This document shows, in pieces, positions 1 through 9,600 of a stretch of DNA of 64,000 nt (its first letter is position 1; every line of letters begins with the position of its first letter). A program made the position numbers and the translations under genes. Where the stretch lies: NCBI RefSeq assembly GCF_004209755.1, contig NZ_CP035913.1, positions 1,178,001 to 1,242,000 on the forward strand, given 5' to 3'. This DNA comes from Pseudoduganella lutea. Lineage in GTDB: Bacteria; Pseudomonadota; Gammaproteobacteria; Burkholderiales; Burkholderiaceae_D. Below the pieces are notes generated by a model, which did not search any database, was not told where the DNA came from, and saw only the letters and a list, made by a program, of their open reading frames with translations.

Positions 1-1
1 C

Positions 2-376
2 CGCGTGCTGCTGATCGAGGATAACGTCGACGTGTGCGACACGCTGAAGGGCTTCCTGATGCTCGACGCGCACGACGTCATCGCCGCCTACGATGGCAAC
101 GCCGGCCTGGCGCTGGCGCAGGAAGGCGGATTCGACGTGCTGATCTGCGACATCGGCCTGCCGGGCATCGACGGCCTGCAAGTGATCCGCCGCCTGCGCG
201 CCGGCGGCGACCGGGTCTTCGCGGTGGCGCTGTCCGGCTACAGCCAGCCGCAGGACCGCGCCAAGGCGCTGGCCGCCGGTTTCGACGAATACCTGGTCAA
301 GCCGGTGCGGCCCGACAGCTTGCTGGAACTCATCGATTCGGAACCGTGCCGGTCGCGGCGCAGCCCCCGCGCCTGA
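2..376 (+). CDS. Response-regulator receiver domain, C-terminal end of a larger protein (5' partial)
   Basis: The frame is open from base 2 and ends in TGA at 374-376. It encodes one receiver (REC) domain: an acidic pocket at the start (IEDN), the phosphoacceptor Asp in LICDIGLPGIDG, a Ser in the ALSGYS segment and the conserved Lys in YLVKPV. Only about ten residues follow the domain and no DNA-binding domain is present. It is therefore either a stand-alone CheY-like regulator that begins just outside the window, or more likely the C-terminal receiver of a hybrid histidine kinase. The upstream part is not visible, so the parent protein cannot be named. Confidence 0.8.
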   Translation, partial: RVLLIEDNVDVCDTLKGFLMLDAHDVIAAYDGNAGLALAQEGGFDVLICDIGLPGIDGLQVIRRLRAGGDRVFAVALSGYSQPQDRAKALAAGFDEYLVKPVRPDSLLELIDSEPCRSRRSPRA

Positions 377-426
377 CTTTCTGTAGCAAAAAAGACACGA
401 AAATCACCACCATGTCCGGGCATTAT

Positions 427-442
427 TTGATAACGCTATCAA
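427..442. promoter_or_regulatory. Inverted repeat, possible LacI-family operator
   Basis: TTGATAACGCTATCAA is a 6-bp inverted repeat around ACGC. It lies in the AT-richer part of the 361-bp gap before the first PEP-CTERM gene. Its GATAACGCTATC core matches 10 of 12 positions of a second element at 614-625. LacI-family sugar repressors often bind palindromes of this general form. The regulator is inferred, not seen. Confidence 0.35.
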
Positions 443-613
443 CGATAGCTTCCTGGACCTGCTTTCGTTTTACCATGAGCTCATGCGTCGGGTGAAGCAA
501 CTATCCGCACCGGCGCAGGGCTCGCGGCCCTCGCAAGATACCTGCTGCAGGATCGCATCGCTTCGGTCGATGCATTCGCTGCAGGCATCCCGATGGTGAC
601 CGCGATCCGAATT

Positions 614-625
614 GGTAGCGCTATC
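614..625. promoter_or_regulatory. Second copy of the palindromic element (TAGCGCTA core)
   Basis: GGTAGCGCTATC contains the perfect 8-bp palindrome TAGCGCTA at 616-623 and is about 110 bases before the PEP-CTERM start at 738. It resembles the TGGTAGCGCTA-type operators known for LacI-family sugar regulators of Gram-negative bacteria. The rest of the 377-737 gap holds no convincing gene or terminator. Confidence 0.35.
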
Positions 626-737
626 TAAATCAGTTTTACCTCCCCGGCGCGCTCGCCGTTGGCGGGTGGGCCACAAGCCCGCCTGTCGACGGCGGTGCCG
701 CGACCGGATCGAACGTTACGATAGGAGCACTTCTTCG

Positions 738-1322
738 ATGCAGAAAACCTTCCTGCGCCGCGCCCTGCTCGGCGCCGCATTGCTGGCCGGCCTTGCGCAA
801 CAGGCCGGCGCCACCATTACCACCGTCACCGGCGACACGACCGGCGGGCCGACCTGGGACCGGATCGACGAGAACCCCGGCAACTGGCCCTTCAACCCGA
901 CGTATCCTGGTACGACGTACCGCGCATTCGACGTCAATGTCCTCGAGTATGTGGACAACATCAATTTCGCCACGACGTGTACCTTCGACTGCTCGATGTA
1001 TATCTATACCGGCACCTTCGACGCGGCGGCGCCCACCGACAATTTCTTCTTCGCCAACGGTTATGGGGCAACCGATAACGCGGTCTATTTCTACGGGCCG
1101 CTGGAAATCGGCCACTACACGATCCTCGTGACGGGTCAGGATGCCACGTATTACGGCGCCTTCAGCACCACCGTTTCCACCGTCGGCATCGGCACGTTCG
1201 AGATCAGCCCGATCAATCCCGTGCCGGAACCCTCTACCTGGCTGATGCTCGGCGCCGGCCTGGCCAGCCTCGGCGTCGCTGCGCGGCGCCGCGCCGCCGC
1301 CTCCCTCAATACCGCAGACTGA
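738..1322 (+). CDS. PEP-CTERM sorting domain protein
   Basis: A 194-residue secreted protein. A signal peptide (Arg-Arg, then an Ala/Leu-rich core ending QAGA) is followed by a soluble domain of unknown fold with a Cys pair (TTCTFDCS). The C-terminus is a classic PEP-CTERM sorting signal: VPEPSTW, a hydrophobic helix, then an ArgArgArg cluster. In this family the signal is recognised by an exosortase, which processes the protein for surface or matrix delivery; no exosortase is in the window. The ATG at 738 is chosen over upstream in-frame starts because AGGAG sits just before it (724-728) and the signal peptide begins there. The next gene starts 12 bases downstream and is a diverged paralogue, so the two form a small operon. 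Confidence 0.85.
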   Translation: MQKTFLRRALLGAALLAGLAQQAGATITTVTGDTTGGPTWDRIDENPGNWPFNPTYPGTTYRAFDVNVLEYVDNINFATTCTFDCSMYIYTGTFDAAAPTDNFFFANGYGATDNAVYFYGPLEIGHYTILVTGQDATYYGAFSTTVSTVGIGTFEISPINPVPEPSTWLMLGAGLASLGVAARRRAAASLNTAD

Positions 1323-1334
1323 CCAGGAGACCCC

Positions 1335-1928
1335 ATGAACAACATGCTCCGCAATACGATCGCCGCCGCGCTGCTGCTGGCAGGCTTCCTCCAGCATGCG
1401 GCCGCCGAGATCGTGACGGTGACCGGCGACACCATCGGTGGCCCCACGTTCATCCCGCCGGGCAGTCACGGCGAAGAACCGTCTCCATCGATCACCGCCG
1501 TGGCCTATCGGGCCTTCGATGTCGTGACCACCGTCGGCCCGAGCCCGTTCAACTGGGAGAACTCGTTCCTGACGAGCTGCGAATTCAGCTGCGCCACCTT
1601 CCTCTACAGCGGTCCGTTCGACCCGGCCGATTCGCGCACGAACCTGATGACGACCGCGGACAATGCCACCAATTTCTCCTCGATGCAGACGTTCCTGGAG
1701 CCAGGCAAGCACTATACCTTTGTCGTCACCGGCTACGTCGACGGCGATGCCGGGGCGTTCAGCATCACGGCCGGCGGCCCGGGTGGCATCAGCATCACGG
1801 CCGGCGGCCCGGGGAGCATCAGCCCCGTGCCGGAACCTTCGGCCGGGCTGATGCTGCTGGGCGGGCTGGCGGGCATCGGCGCGCTGGCACGGCGCCGCGC
1901 CCGGCGGGATCAAACGGTCACGGCCTGA
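1335..1928 (+). CDS. PEP-CTERM sorting domain protein (tandem paralogue)
   Basis: A 197-residue relative of the preceding protein. Both share an N-terminal signal peptide, the opening motif TVTGDTxGGPT, a YRAFDV segment, a Cys pair (TSCEFSC here) and a YTxxVTG strand before the C-terminal VPEPS, hydrophobic helix and ArgArgArg tail. AGGAG at 1325-1329 supports the ATG. Just before the PEP signal a decapeptide is repeated almost exactly, caused by a 23-bp direct repeat of period 30 at 1761-1813. It is probably co-transcribed with the upstream gene and exported to the envelope or matrix. The function of the soluble domain is not recognised. Confidence 0.85.
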   Translation: MNNMLRNTIAAALLLAGFLQHAAAEIVTVTGDTIGGPTFIPPGSHGEEPSPSITAVAYRAFDVVTTVGPSPFNWENSFLTSCEFSCATFLYSGPFDPADSRTNLMTTADNATNFSSMQTFLEPGKHYTFVVTGYVDGDAGAFSITAGGPGGISITAGGPGSISPVPEPSAGLMLLGGLAGIGALARRRARRDQTVTA

Positions 1929-1978
1929 CGGACGTGGTTTGATTCGGCATGGCCCGAGCGACCCGGGCCATGCGTCGA

Positions 1979-4237
1979 TCAGGCCTTCTTGAGCGAGGCC
2001 GCGACGGGCAGCTTGCGAATACGCTGCCCGGTTGCCGCGAAGATCGCGTTGCACAGCGCGGGGGCGATGCCCGAAGTACCCGGCTCGCCGATGCCGCCCG
2101 GCTCGTCGCGGCTGGCCACGATGTGCACCTCGACCTTCGGCGCCTCGTTCATCCGCATCATCCGGTAGTCGCCGAAATTGGTCTGCACCACCTTGCCCCC
2201 TTCCAGCGTGATCTCGCCCCACAGCGCCGCCGTCAGGCCGAACACGATGCCGCCTTCCATCTGCGCCACGATGCCGTCCGGATTGACCGGCTGGCCGCAA
2301 TCGAGCGCGCACACGACGCGGTGCACGATCACGTCGCCTTCCGGCCCCACCGACACTTCGGCGATCTGCGCCATGTAGCTGCCGAACGCGAACTGGGCGG
2401 AGATGCCGCGGCCCACCTTGCGGCCCGCCACCGCCTTCATCGGCTTGCCCCAGCCCGCCTTCAGCGCGGCCAGGTTCACCACGCCCAGCAGCCGTGGCGA
2501 CTTGTCGAGCAGCGCGCGGCGGTAGGCCACCGGATCCTGCTTCGCCGCATGTGCCAGTTCGTCGATGAAGCTTTCCACGACGAACACATTGTGCGTTGGC
2601 CCCACGCCGCGCCAGAACGCGGTCGGGATCGGCGGCTCGTGGCGCAGGTATTCCACGCGCAGGGCCGGGATCTCGTACTGCAGGTCGGCGGCACCCTCGA
2701 CGGCGTCCGGGTCGACGCCGTTCTTCACGGCCGGCGGCGCGAAGCGCGCCATGATCGACGAGCCCGTCACACGGTGGAACCAGGCCTGCGGCCTGCCCTT
2801 GTCGTCCAGCCTGGCGGCGATGCGGTCCACGTAGTAGGGGCGGTACATATCGTGCTGGATGTCTTCCTCGCGGGTCCACACGAATTTCACGGGGCCGGGC
2901 TTGGCCTGCGCCTTGGCAAAGGCCACGGCCTGCGTCACGTAGTCGACTTCCAGCCGGCGGCCGAAGCCGCCGCCCAGGTAGAAGTTATGCACCTTCACCT
3001 TCTCGAGCGGCAAGCCGGTCAGCTTGGCGGCGGCGCCCTGCGCCAGCGTGGGCACCTGCGTGCCGCAGTACAGGTCGCAGCCATCGGCGCGCAGGTCCAC
3101 GGCGCAGTTCATCGGCTCCATCGTCGCATGCGCGAGGAATGGCGCTTCGTAGACGGCCTCGATCTTGCGGCCATCCTTGGCGTCGCCTTCGAGCGCCTTC
3201 AGCGCGTTGCCCTCGTCGGTGGCCACGGCCCCCGCGGCCTTGGATTTTTCCATCATGTCGGCCACGATCGAGGCCGTGGTCACGCCGGCGTTGGCGCCGA
3301 AATCCCATTGCGGCGCCAGCGCGGCCAGGCCCTGCTTCGCGGCCCACATATTGGTCGCCACGACCGCCACCGCGCTGCCGATCTTGAGCACCTCGCGCAC
3401 GCCCGGCACGGCCAGCGCCTTCGGGTCGTTCGATGCAATCAGCTTGCCGCCGACCACGGGGCATGCGGCCACGGCGGCGATGCCCATGTCCGGCAGCTTC
3501 ACGTCGATGCCGAACTGCGCGCTGCCATCGACCTTCGGCGGCGAATCGAGGCGGGCATGCCTCTTGCCGATCAGCGTGTAGGCATCCGGATCCTTCAGTG
3601 TCACCGTCTTCGGCGCCTCCAGCTTGGCCGCCGCGTCGACCAGCTCGCCGTAATGCAGCGTCTTGCCCGCCCCGTTCGTGACGGTACCGTTCGCCACGCG
3701 CAGCGTATCGGGCGCCACGTTCCACGTTTGCGCGGCGGCCTGCACCAGCACGGCGCGGGCGGCGGCGCCCGCTTCGCGCAGCGGCTTCCAGGCACCGCGG
3801 ATCGATGTCGAACCACCCGTCACCTGGCCACCCAGCAGCGGGTCGCTGTACAGGTTGTTGTCGGCCGGCGCGTGTTCGAGTTTCACCTTGGCCAGGTCCA
3901 CGCCCAGTTCCTCGGCGATCAGCATGGGGATCGACGTGTACGTCCCCTGCCCCATTTCCACCTTGTGCATGATCAGCGTGACCAGGCCCTCGCGGTCGAT
4001 GCGGATGAAGGCGTTCGGCGCCAGGTTCGGCGCCACTTCCGAAACCGCCGTGGCGGCATGGCCCACGGCTTTTTCCGGCGGTGCCTCCTGGCGGTCGTTT
4101 TCCTTGCGGTTGCAGCCAGGCAGCACGAAAGCCACCAGCAGCCCGCCCCCGGCGGCGGCGCCCACGCGCAGGAAGCGGCGACGGCCCAGCGCTCGCTGGT
4201 CCAGTTGTTCGTTCAATGTTTCATCCATGTTTCCCAT
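1979..4237 (-). CDS. Molybdopterin-binding large subunit of a xanthine dehydrogenase-family oxidoreductase (IorB type)
   Basis: 752 residues, the usual size for IorB-like isoquinoline 1-oxidoreductase beta subunits and related aldehyde or N-heterocycle hydroxylases. The N-terminus carries a twin-arginine motif (RRRFLRV), an Ala/Gly-rich core and a lipobox-like LPGC, so it is probably exported folded to the periplasm. Molybdenum-cofactor features include MGQGTYTSIPM, LGGGFGRR and, near the C-terminus, GIGEPGTSG, whose Glu matches the catalytic Glu of the family. The start at 4237 is chosen for the Tat signal; an ATG at 4252 overlaps the end of the upstream gene. It follows the [2Fe-2S] subunit with no gap and the two should form one enzyme. 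The true substrate cannot be read from the sequence. Confidence 0.88.
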   Translation of the reverse strand: MGNMDETLNEQLDQRALGRRRFLRVGAAAGGGLLVAFVLPGCNRKENDRQEAPPEKAVGHAATAVSEVAPNLAPNAFIRIDREGLVTLIMHKVEMGQGTYTSIPMLIAEELGVDLAKVKLEHAPADNNLYSDPLLGGQVTGGSTSIRGAWKPLREAGAAARAVLVQAAAQTWNVAPDTLRVANGTVTNGAGKTLHYGELVDAAAKLEAPKTVTLKDPDAYTLIGKRHARLDSPPKVDGSAQFGIDVKLPDMGIAAVAACPVVGGKLIASNDPKALAVPGVREVLKIGSAVAVVATNMWAAKQGLAALAPQWDFGANAGVTTASIVADMMEKSKAAGAVATDEGNALKALEGDAKDGRKIEAVYEAPFLAHATMEPMNCAVDLRADGCDLYCGTQVPTLAQGAAAKLTGLPLEKVKVHNFYLGGGFGRRLEVDYVTQAVAFAKAQAKPGPVKFVWTREEDIQHDMYRPYYVDRIAARLDDKGRPQAWFHRVTGSSIMARFAPPAVKNGVDPDAVEGAADLQYEIPALRVEYLRHEPPIPTAFWRGVGPTHNVFVVESFIDELAHAAKQDPVAYRRALLDKSPRLLGVVNLAALKAGWGKPMKAVAGRKVGRGISAQFAFGSYMAQIAEVSVGPEGDVIVHRVVCALDCGQPVNPDGIVAQMEGGIVFGLTAALWGEITLEGGKVVQTNFGDYRMMRMNEAPKVEVHIVASRDEPGGIGEPGTSGIAPALCNAIFAATGQRIRKLPVAASLKKA

Positions 4238-4248
4238 TGCGCGCCCCT

Positions 4249-4725
4249 TCATTTGGCCACTGCCTTGACGGATACAGTGCCTGCCGCGATCTTGATCGCG
4301 GTGCGGATCCGGCCATAGGTGCCGCAGCGGCAGATATTGCCGGACATGGCGTTGTCGATGTCGGCATCGCTCGGCTTCGGCGTGGCCGCCAGCAGGGCAG
4401 TCGCGGCCATCACCTGGCCGGACTGGCAGTAGCCGCATTGCACCACGTCGATCTGGCGCCACGCATCCTGCACCTTCGCGCCGACCGGGTCGTTGCCGAT
4501 CGCTTCGATCGTGACGATCTTCTTGCCGGCGGCGGCCGAGACCGGCGTGACGCACGAGCGGATCGCCTGCCCGTCCAGGTGCACGGTGCAGGCGCCGCAC
4601 AGCGCGACGCCGCAACCGAACTTCGTGCCGGTCAGGCCGGCCACGTCGCGCAGGGCCCACAGGATGGGCATATCGTCCGGCACATCGAGCGCTGTGTCGG
4701 TGCCGTTGATGTTGAGGGTGGGCAT
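4249..4725 (-). CDS. [2Fe-2S] small subunit of the molybdenum hydroxylase (IorA type)
   Basis: 158 residues, full length for this family. The N-terminal half is a plant-type ferredoxin domain with CGVALCGAC and a fourth Cys in IRSCVTP. The C-terminal half is the helical [2Fe-2S] domain with CGYCQSG and NICRCGTY. It passes electrons from the molybdenum site of the large subunit, encoded immediately downstream, to an acceptor. The ATG at 4725 has an AAGGAG Shine-Dalgarno sequence six bases upstream. No FAD subunit, cytochrome c subunit or XdhC-type maturation factor is adjacent. The gene is divergent from the amidase at 4855, leaving a 129-bp shared promoter region. Confidence 0.9.
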   Translation of the reverse strand: MPTLNINGTDTALDVPDDMPILWALRDVAGLTGTKFGCGVALCGACTVHLDGQAIRSCVTPVSAAAGKKIVTIEAIGNDPVGAKVQDAWRQIDVVQCGYCQSGQVMAATALLAATPKPSDADIDNAMSGNICRCGTYGRIRTAIKIAAGTVSVKAVAK

Positions 4726-4854
4726 GCGGGCTCCTTCTTGATGTTGATGGTACAAACGTGGAACTATAGGGCAATGGACGCCGCCTTGTCGCCCCGATGA
4801 TAGACTTTGCCATGCATTCCGCTTTTTCCGCCGCCAATCAAACTCCCGTATGAG

Positions 4855-6645
4855 ATGACCGACCGCCGCCGCTTCCTCGTCAATGCCCCGCTCGGCCTGC
4901 TGGCCGCCGCCAGTGCCACCACCACCATCGCCGTTGCCGCCGAACCGCCGGCAACGGCAGGTGCACCGCCCACCTTCGGCGCGCTGCCGCCCGCCGGACC
5001 GCAGGTCACGCCGGCCACGTTCGCGGAAGCGGAAAAACTGGTGCAGGTCGCGCTCACGCCGGCCCAGCGCCAGATGGCCGCACAGGCCTGGCCGACGACC
5101 CTGGCCGGCCTGACGGCACGCCGCACCGGCCCGAAGAAGGTTGCCATCGATGACAGCGTGGCACCGATGTCGCGCTTCGATCCGGTTTTGCCGGGCACGA
5201 AAGCCGGCCCGGCGCGGGCCCGCTTCGTGCGCAGCTTTGCCGATCCCGGCCCGCTGCCGGCCAGCGATGCCGACATCGCCTACGCCAGCGTGGCGCGGCT
5301 GTCGCGCTGGATCGAAGCAGGCAAGCTGACGTCCGAACGGCTCACGCAGATCTACATTGCACGCTGCCGCCAGTTCGATCCGCGCCTGCGCGCCATCATC
5401 ACGCTGCTGCCCGAGGCGGCGCTGGAACAGGCGCGCGCGGCCGACCGCGAAATCGCCGCGGGCCGCTACCGCGGGCCGCTGCACGGCATTCCCTTTGGCC
5501 TGAAGGACTTGCTCGATACGGCCGGCATCGCCACCACGTGGGGCGCCGAACCGCTGAAGGAGCGCACGCCCGTCACGGATGCGACCGTCGTCACGCGCCT
5601 GCGTGAAGCCGGCGCCATCCTGCTGGCCAAGCTGTCGCTGGGTGCGCTGGCCATGAACGACATCTGGTTCGGCGGCCAGACGATGAACCCGTGGCTGCCC
5701 GAGGAAGGCGCGTCCGGCTCCAGTGCCGGCCCCGGCGCGGCGATGGCGGCGGCGATGGTGGCGTTCACGATCGGCAGCGAAACGGGCGGCTCGATCGTCA
5801 GCCCCAGCACGCGCTGCGGCGTGACCGGCCTGCGTCCCACCTTCGGCCGCGTGCCGCGCACCGGCGCGATGACACTGTGCTGGTCGCTCGACAAGCTGGG
5901 GCCGATGACGCGCTCGGTGGAAGATGCGATGCTGGTGCTGCATGCGATCGACGGCCCGGATGGTGACGACGTGGCCAGCGTGCCGGCCCGGCTCGATTTC
6001 GATCCCGCCGTGCCGGTGCGCGGCCTGCGCGTGGGCTACCTGCCCGAATGGATGAAGGAAGGAACGGACATCGACCGTGCCGCGCTGGCCCTGGTGCAGA
6101 AGGCCGGCATGAAGCCCGTGCCGGTGGCGCTGCCGGACTGGCCGTACGGATCGCTGAACACGATCCTGTTCGCCGAAGCGGCCGCCGCGTTCGAGGAGTG
6201 GACGTTTTCCGGCAAGATGGAGATGCTGTCCGAACAGACGCCGGATGCGTGGCCGAACCTGCTGCGCGAGGCGCGCTTCCTGTCCGCCGTCGATTTCGTG
6301 CAGGCCGACCGCATGCGCCGCATGGTGGCGCAGCGCATGGCCGACATCTTCCGGCAGATCGACGTGCTGCTGGTGCCGTCGCTGCGCGACGAGATGCTGG
6401 TGATCTCGAACCATACCGGCCACCCGTCGCTGACGCTGCGCACCGGTTTCGTGAAAGTGGGCGAGGCGCGCAGCGACTGGGCGCCCCACCCCGCGCGCCC
6501 GCTGCCGAAGTTTTCTCCGCCGCGCCGCGTGCCGCATGGCGTCACGCTGATCGGCCGCCTGTTCGACGAAGGCACGCTGGCACGCGCCGGCATGGCCCTG
6601 GAACGGCTGGCCGGCGTGGCAAACGAGCGCCCGCCGGGGTTCTAG
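4855..6645 (+). CDS. Amidase-signature family hydrolase with Tat-type signal
   Basis: 596 residues. After DRRRFL and a hydrophobic stretch ending VAAEPP (a likely twin-arginine leader), the protein has the amidase-signature core. The catalytic Lys lies in [11 protein letters not shown] (about residue 217). A Ser/Gly-rich segment GSSAGPG supplies the cis-Ser, and the nucleophilic Ser is in [10 protein letters not shown] (about residue 312), followed by GLRPTFGRV. This Ser-cisSer-Lys enzyme hydrolyses amide bonds; the substrate is unknown. The start at 4855 is preferred over the in-frame ATG at 4807 because it opens directly on the Arg-Arg leader. It is divergent from the iorAB-type pair, and both products look exported by Tat, so a joint role in breaking down an N-containing compound is possible but inferred. 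Confidence 0.87.
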   Translation: MTDRRRFLVNAPLGLLAAASATTTIAVAAEPPATAGAPPTFGALPPAGPQVTPATFAEAEKLVQVALTPAQRQMAAQAWPTTLAGLTARRTGPKKVAIDDSVAPMSRFDPVLPGTKAGPARARFVRSFADPGPLPASDADIAYASVARLSRWIEAGKLTSERLTQIYIARCRQFDPRLRAIITLLPEAALEQARAADREIAAGRYRGPLHGIPFGLKDLLDTAGIATTWGAEPLKERTPVTDATVVTRLREAGAILLAKLSLGALAMNDIWFGGQTMNPWLPEEGASGSSAGPGAAMAAAMVAFTIGSETGGSIVSPSTRCGVTGLRPTFGRVPRTGAMTLCWSLDKLGPMTRSVEDAMLVLHAIDGPDGDDVASVPARLDFDPAVPVRGLRVGYLPEWMKEGTDIDRAALALVQKAGMKPVPVALPDWPYGSLNTILFAEAAAAFEEWTFSGKMEMLSEQTPDAWPNLLREARFLSAVDFVQADRMRRMVAQRMADIFRQIDVLLVPSLRDEMLVISNHTGHPSLTLRTGFVKVGEARSDWAPHPARPLPKFSPPRRVPHGVTLIGRLFDEGTLARAGMALERLAGVANERPPGF

Positions 6646-6666
6646 ACACCGGCGAGCGCGGAACGG

Positions 6667-9600
6667 CTAGCCGCCGAAGCTGCCGAAGGCGAAGTCGCCC
6701 GCCTCGGTGGCCTTCACGCCGGTCAGCGTCGCCACCAGCGTCAGCTCGGTGGCCGATGCGATGCCGTCGGCATCAAGCGGCCGGTAGGCGAACACGGCGG
6801 ACGCCTTGCCGTCATCCACCACGAACAGCGTCGCCGCGCCCGCGGCGGTAAGCGCCTTCGCGTTCGCCGTCACGATCACCAGCTCGCCATCATCGATCAC
6901 GTTGTCGCCGTTGCCGATATTGCCGGCGGCCGCATCGATCACGATCCGGTCGATGCCGGTGGCGAAATCGGCGATCGTGTCGGCCTTGTCGAGATCCAGG
7001 TGGAACGTGTCCGCACCGGCACCGCCGGCCAGCGCATCGGCACCGCCGCCCCCTGCCAGTGTGTCGTTGCCGGCCCCGCCGGAGAGTTTGTCGTTGCCGG
7101 CCACGCCTTCCAGCCAGTCGTCGCCGGCGCCACCGTCGAGCGTGTCGTTACCGCCTTCGCCGAGCAGGGCGTTGGCGCGGGCATCACCGACCAGCCTGTC
7201 GTCGAAAGCCGATCCGAAGATGGTCTCGATGTTGCGCAGCGTATCCGTGCCCCGGTCGCCGTCGCTGGCCTTGCCGGTGGCGAGGCTGGCCGTCACGGCG
7301 CCGCCCGCATAACGGTAGTCCGCGATGTCGTTGCCGATGCCGCCGTCGAGGATGTCATTGCCGCCGCGCCCCGCGAGGATGTCGTCGGTCGCGCCGCCGG
7401 TGAGCGAGTCATTGAATGCGGTGCCGCGCGCGAACTCGATGCCAACCAGCGTGTCGGTGCCGCCAGCGCCATCCTGCGCGGTACCGGCGGCCAGGTCGAC
7501 CACCACGCCGGTCGACGCATGGCCGGCATAGTCGACGGCGTCCCAGCCGAGACCACCGTCGATCGTGTCGTCGCCGGCTGCGCCGTAGAAGATTTCGATG
7601 TCGCGGCCACGGTTGTCCGATCCCGTCAGCACATCGTCGTACCGGGTGCCGACGATGCCTTCGATATTGCGCAGCGTGTCCGTATCGCCGTCCGCATCGG
7701 TGGCTGTTCCCGCGCCCAGGTCGACCGTCACGCCGGTCCGGCTCGTGTTGATGTATGTGACATAGTCGAAGGCGCCGGCACCGTCGAGCGTATCGCTGCC
7801 GGCATTGCCTTCGAGCCATTCGGGGCGCGGCCCATCCGATCCGGTGATGCTGTCGTCGTACCAGCTGCCCACCACTTGATTGATGTTCAGCAGCACATCC
7901 GTGCCGGTGGCAGTGACGCCCAGGCCCTGGCCGAGATCGACCGCGACCGCGGCCGACTCGGTGCCGTAGCCCGCCATGTTGTAGTCCCAGCCACGGATCG
8001 CGCCGCCATCGATCGTGTCGCTGCCGCCGCCGGCGTCGAAATATTCGGTGCCCGTGCCGGATGCGCCGGTCAGCACGTCGTCGAACGCGGAACCGAGCAC
8101 GCCATGGATGTTGGTCAGCGTATCGGTCCCCCCTTCGTCATCGGCCGCCTTGCCGGTTGCCAGGCTGACCGTTACGGCACCGCGTGCCGACCGGTAATCG
8201 GCGTAGTCCAGGTAGCCGTCGTTCGCGCCGCCGTCGAAGAAGTCGTTGCCGGCACCGCCGATGAACTCGTCGTGCCCGGCCCCGCCCAGCAGCGTGTCGT
8301 TGCCGGCGCCGCCGGAAAGCGTGTCGCTGCCGCCATTCCCGCTCAGCTTGTCGTTACCGGTCAGGCCGCTCACCCGGTTGGCGCCGGCATTGCCGTTGCC
8401 CGTGAAGTTGCTGTCGCGCCCGGCGGTCAGGTTTTCGACATCCGCCCCCAGCGTGTAGGCGGCCAGCATCGAGATCACCTGGTCCGTGCCCGCATCGCCG
8501 GCCTTTTCGATGACGACGTCGCTCTTGTCGTCGACCACGTAGCGGTCGCTGCCGGCGCCGCCGGTCATGGTGTCCTTGCCCGCGCCGCCATCGAGGATGT
8601 TGGCCGCGGCATTGCCGGTCAACTTATTGTTCAACGCATTGCCATCGCCCCGCAGTGTGCCAGTGCCCAGCAGCACGAGGTTTTCGACGCCGTCGCCCAG
8701 CGTATAGTCGCGGTCGGCCTTCACGGTGTCGTTGCCGCCATTCGCGGCTTCCGTGATGATGGTGCCCGGGTGCCGCACCACGTAGGTATCGTTGCCCTGC
8801 CCTCCGGCCAGCGTGTCGCCGGTGCCGCCGCTATATAGCGTATCGCCCCACTGCGAGGGCAGGTCGGACGTCAGGTCGGCGAACGTGTGCCACGTGCTGT
8901 CAAACCAGAGGTGTTCCACGTCGAGCATGTCGATGACGGCACCGGTGACCTTGCTGGTCAGCCGCAGGCCCGTTTCGCCGGTGCGCTCGCGGCCGTAATT
9001 GCCCAGCGGCTCGACCAGCAGCAGCCGGTCTTCGCCGGCGCCACCCCGGACCGTGGCGCTGCCGCCGTTCGCCACGATGCGATCGTCACCGGCGCCGCCC
9101 AGCAGCAGGTCGTCGCCCTCGCCGCTCCATAACGAGTCGTTGCCGTTGCCGCCGTCGAGGCTGTCGTTGCCCACGTTGCCGACGAGGCCGTCGTTGCCTT
9201 CGCCGCCATGCAGCGTGTCGTTGCCCTCCTCGCCCCACATCGAATCGTCGCCGCCGCCACCGTCCTGGCGATCGTCGCCTTCATCGCCTTGCACCGTGTC
9301 GTTGCCGTTTCCGCCGTTCAGGCTGTCGTTGCCCACGTTGCCGACGAGGCCGTCGTTGCCTTCGCCGCCAAGCAGCGTGTCGTTGCCCTCCTCGCCCCAG
9401 AGCGAGTCGTCGTCGGCACCGCCGTCCAGGCGATCGTTGCCTTCATCGCCCTGCACCGAGTCGTCGCCATTTCCACCGTTCAGGCTGTCATTCCCTTCGC
9501 CGCCCTGCACGTAGTCGCGGCCGTCGCCGCCCAGCAGTGTGTCATTGCCACCGTACCCCCAGAGCGAGTCGTCGCCGACACCGCCGTCCAGACGGTCGTT

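Noticed and set aside
1949-4318. 789-residue His/Arg-rich plus-strand frame opposite the molybdenum hydroxylase
   Set aside because: Shadow frame; the minus-strand protein has all cofactor motifs.
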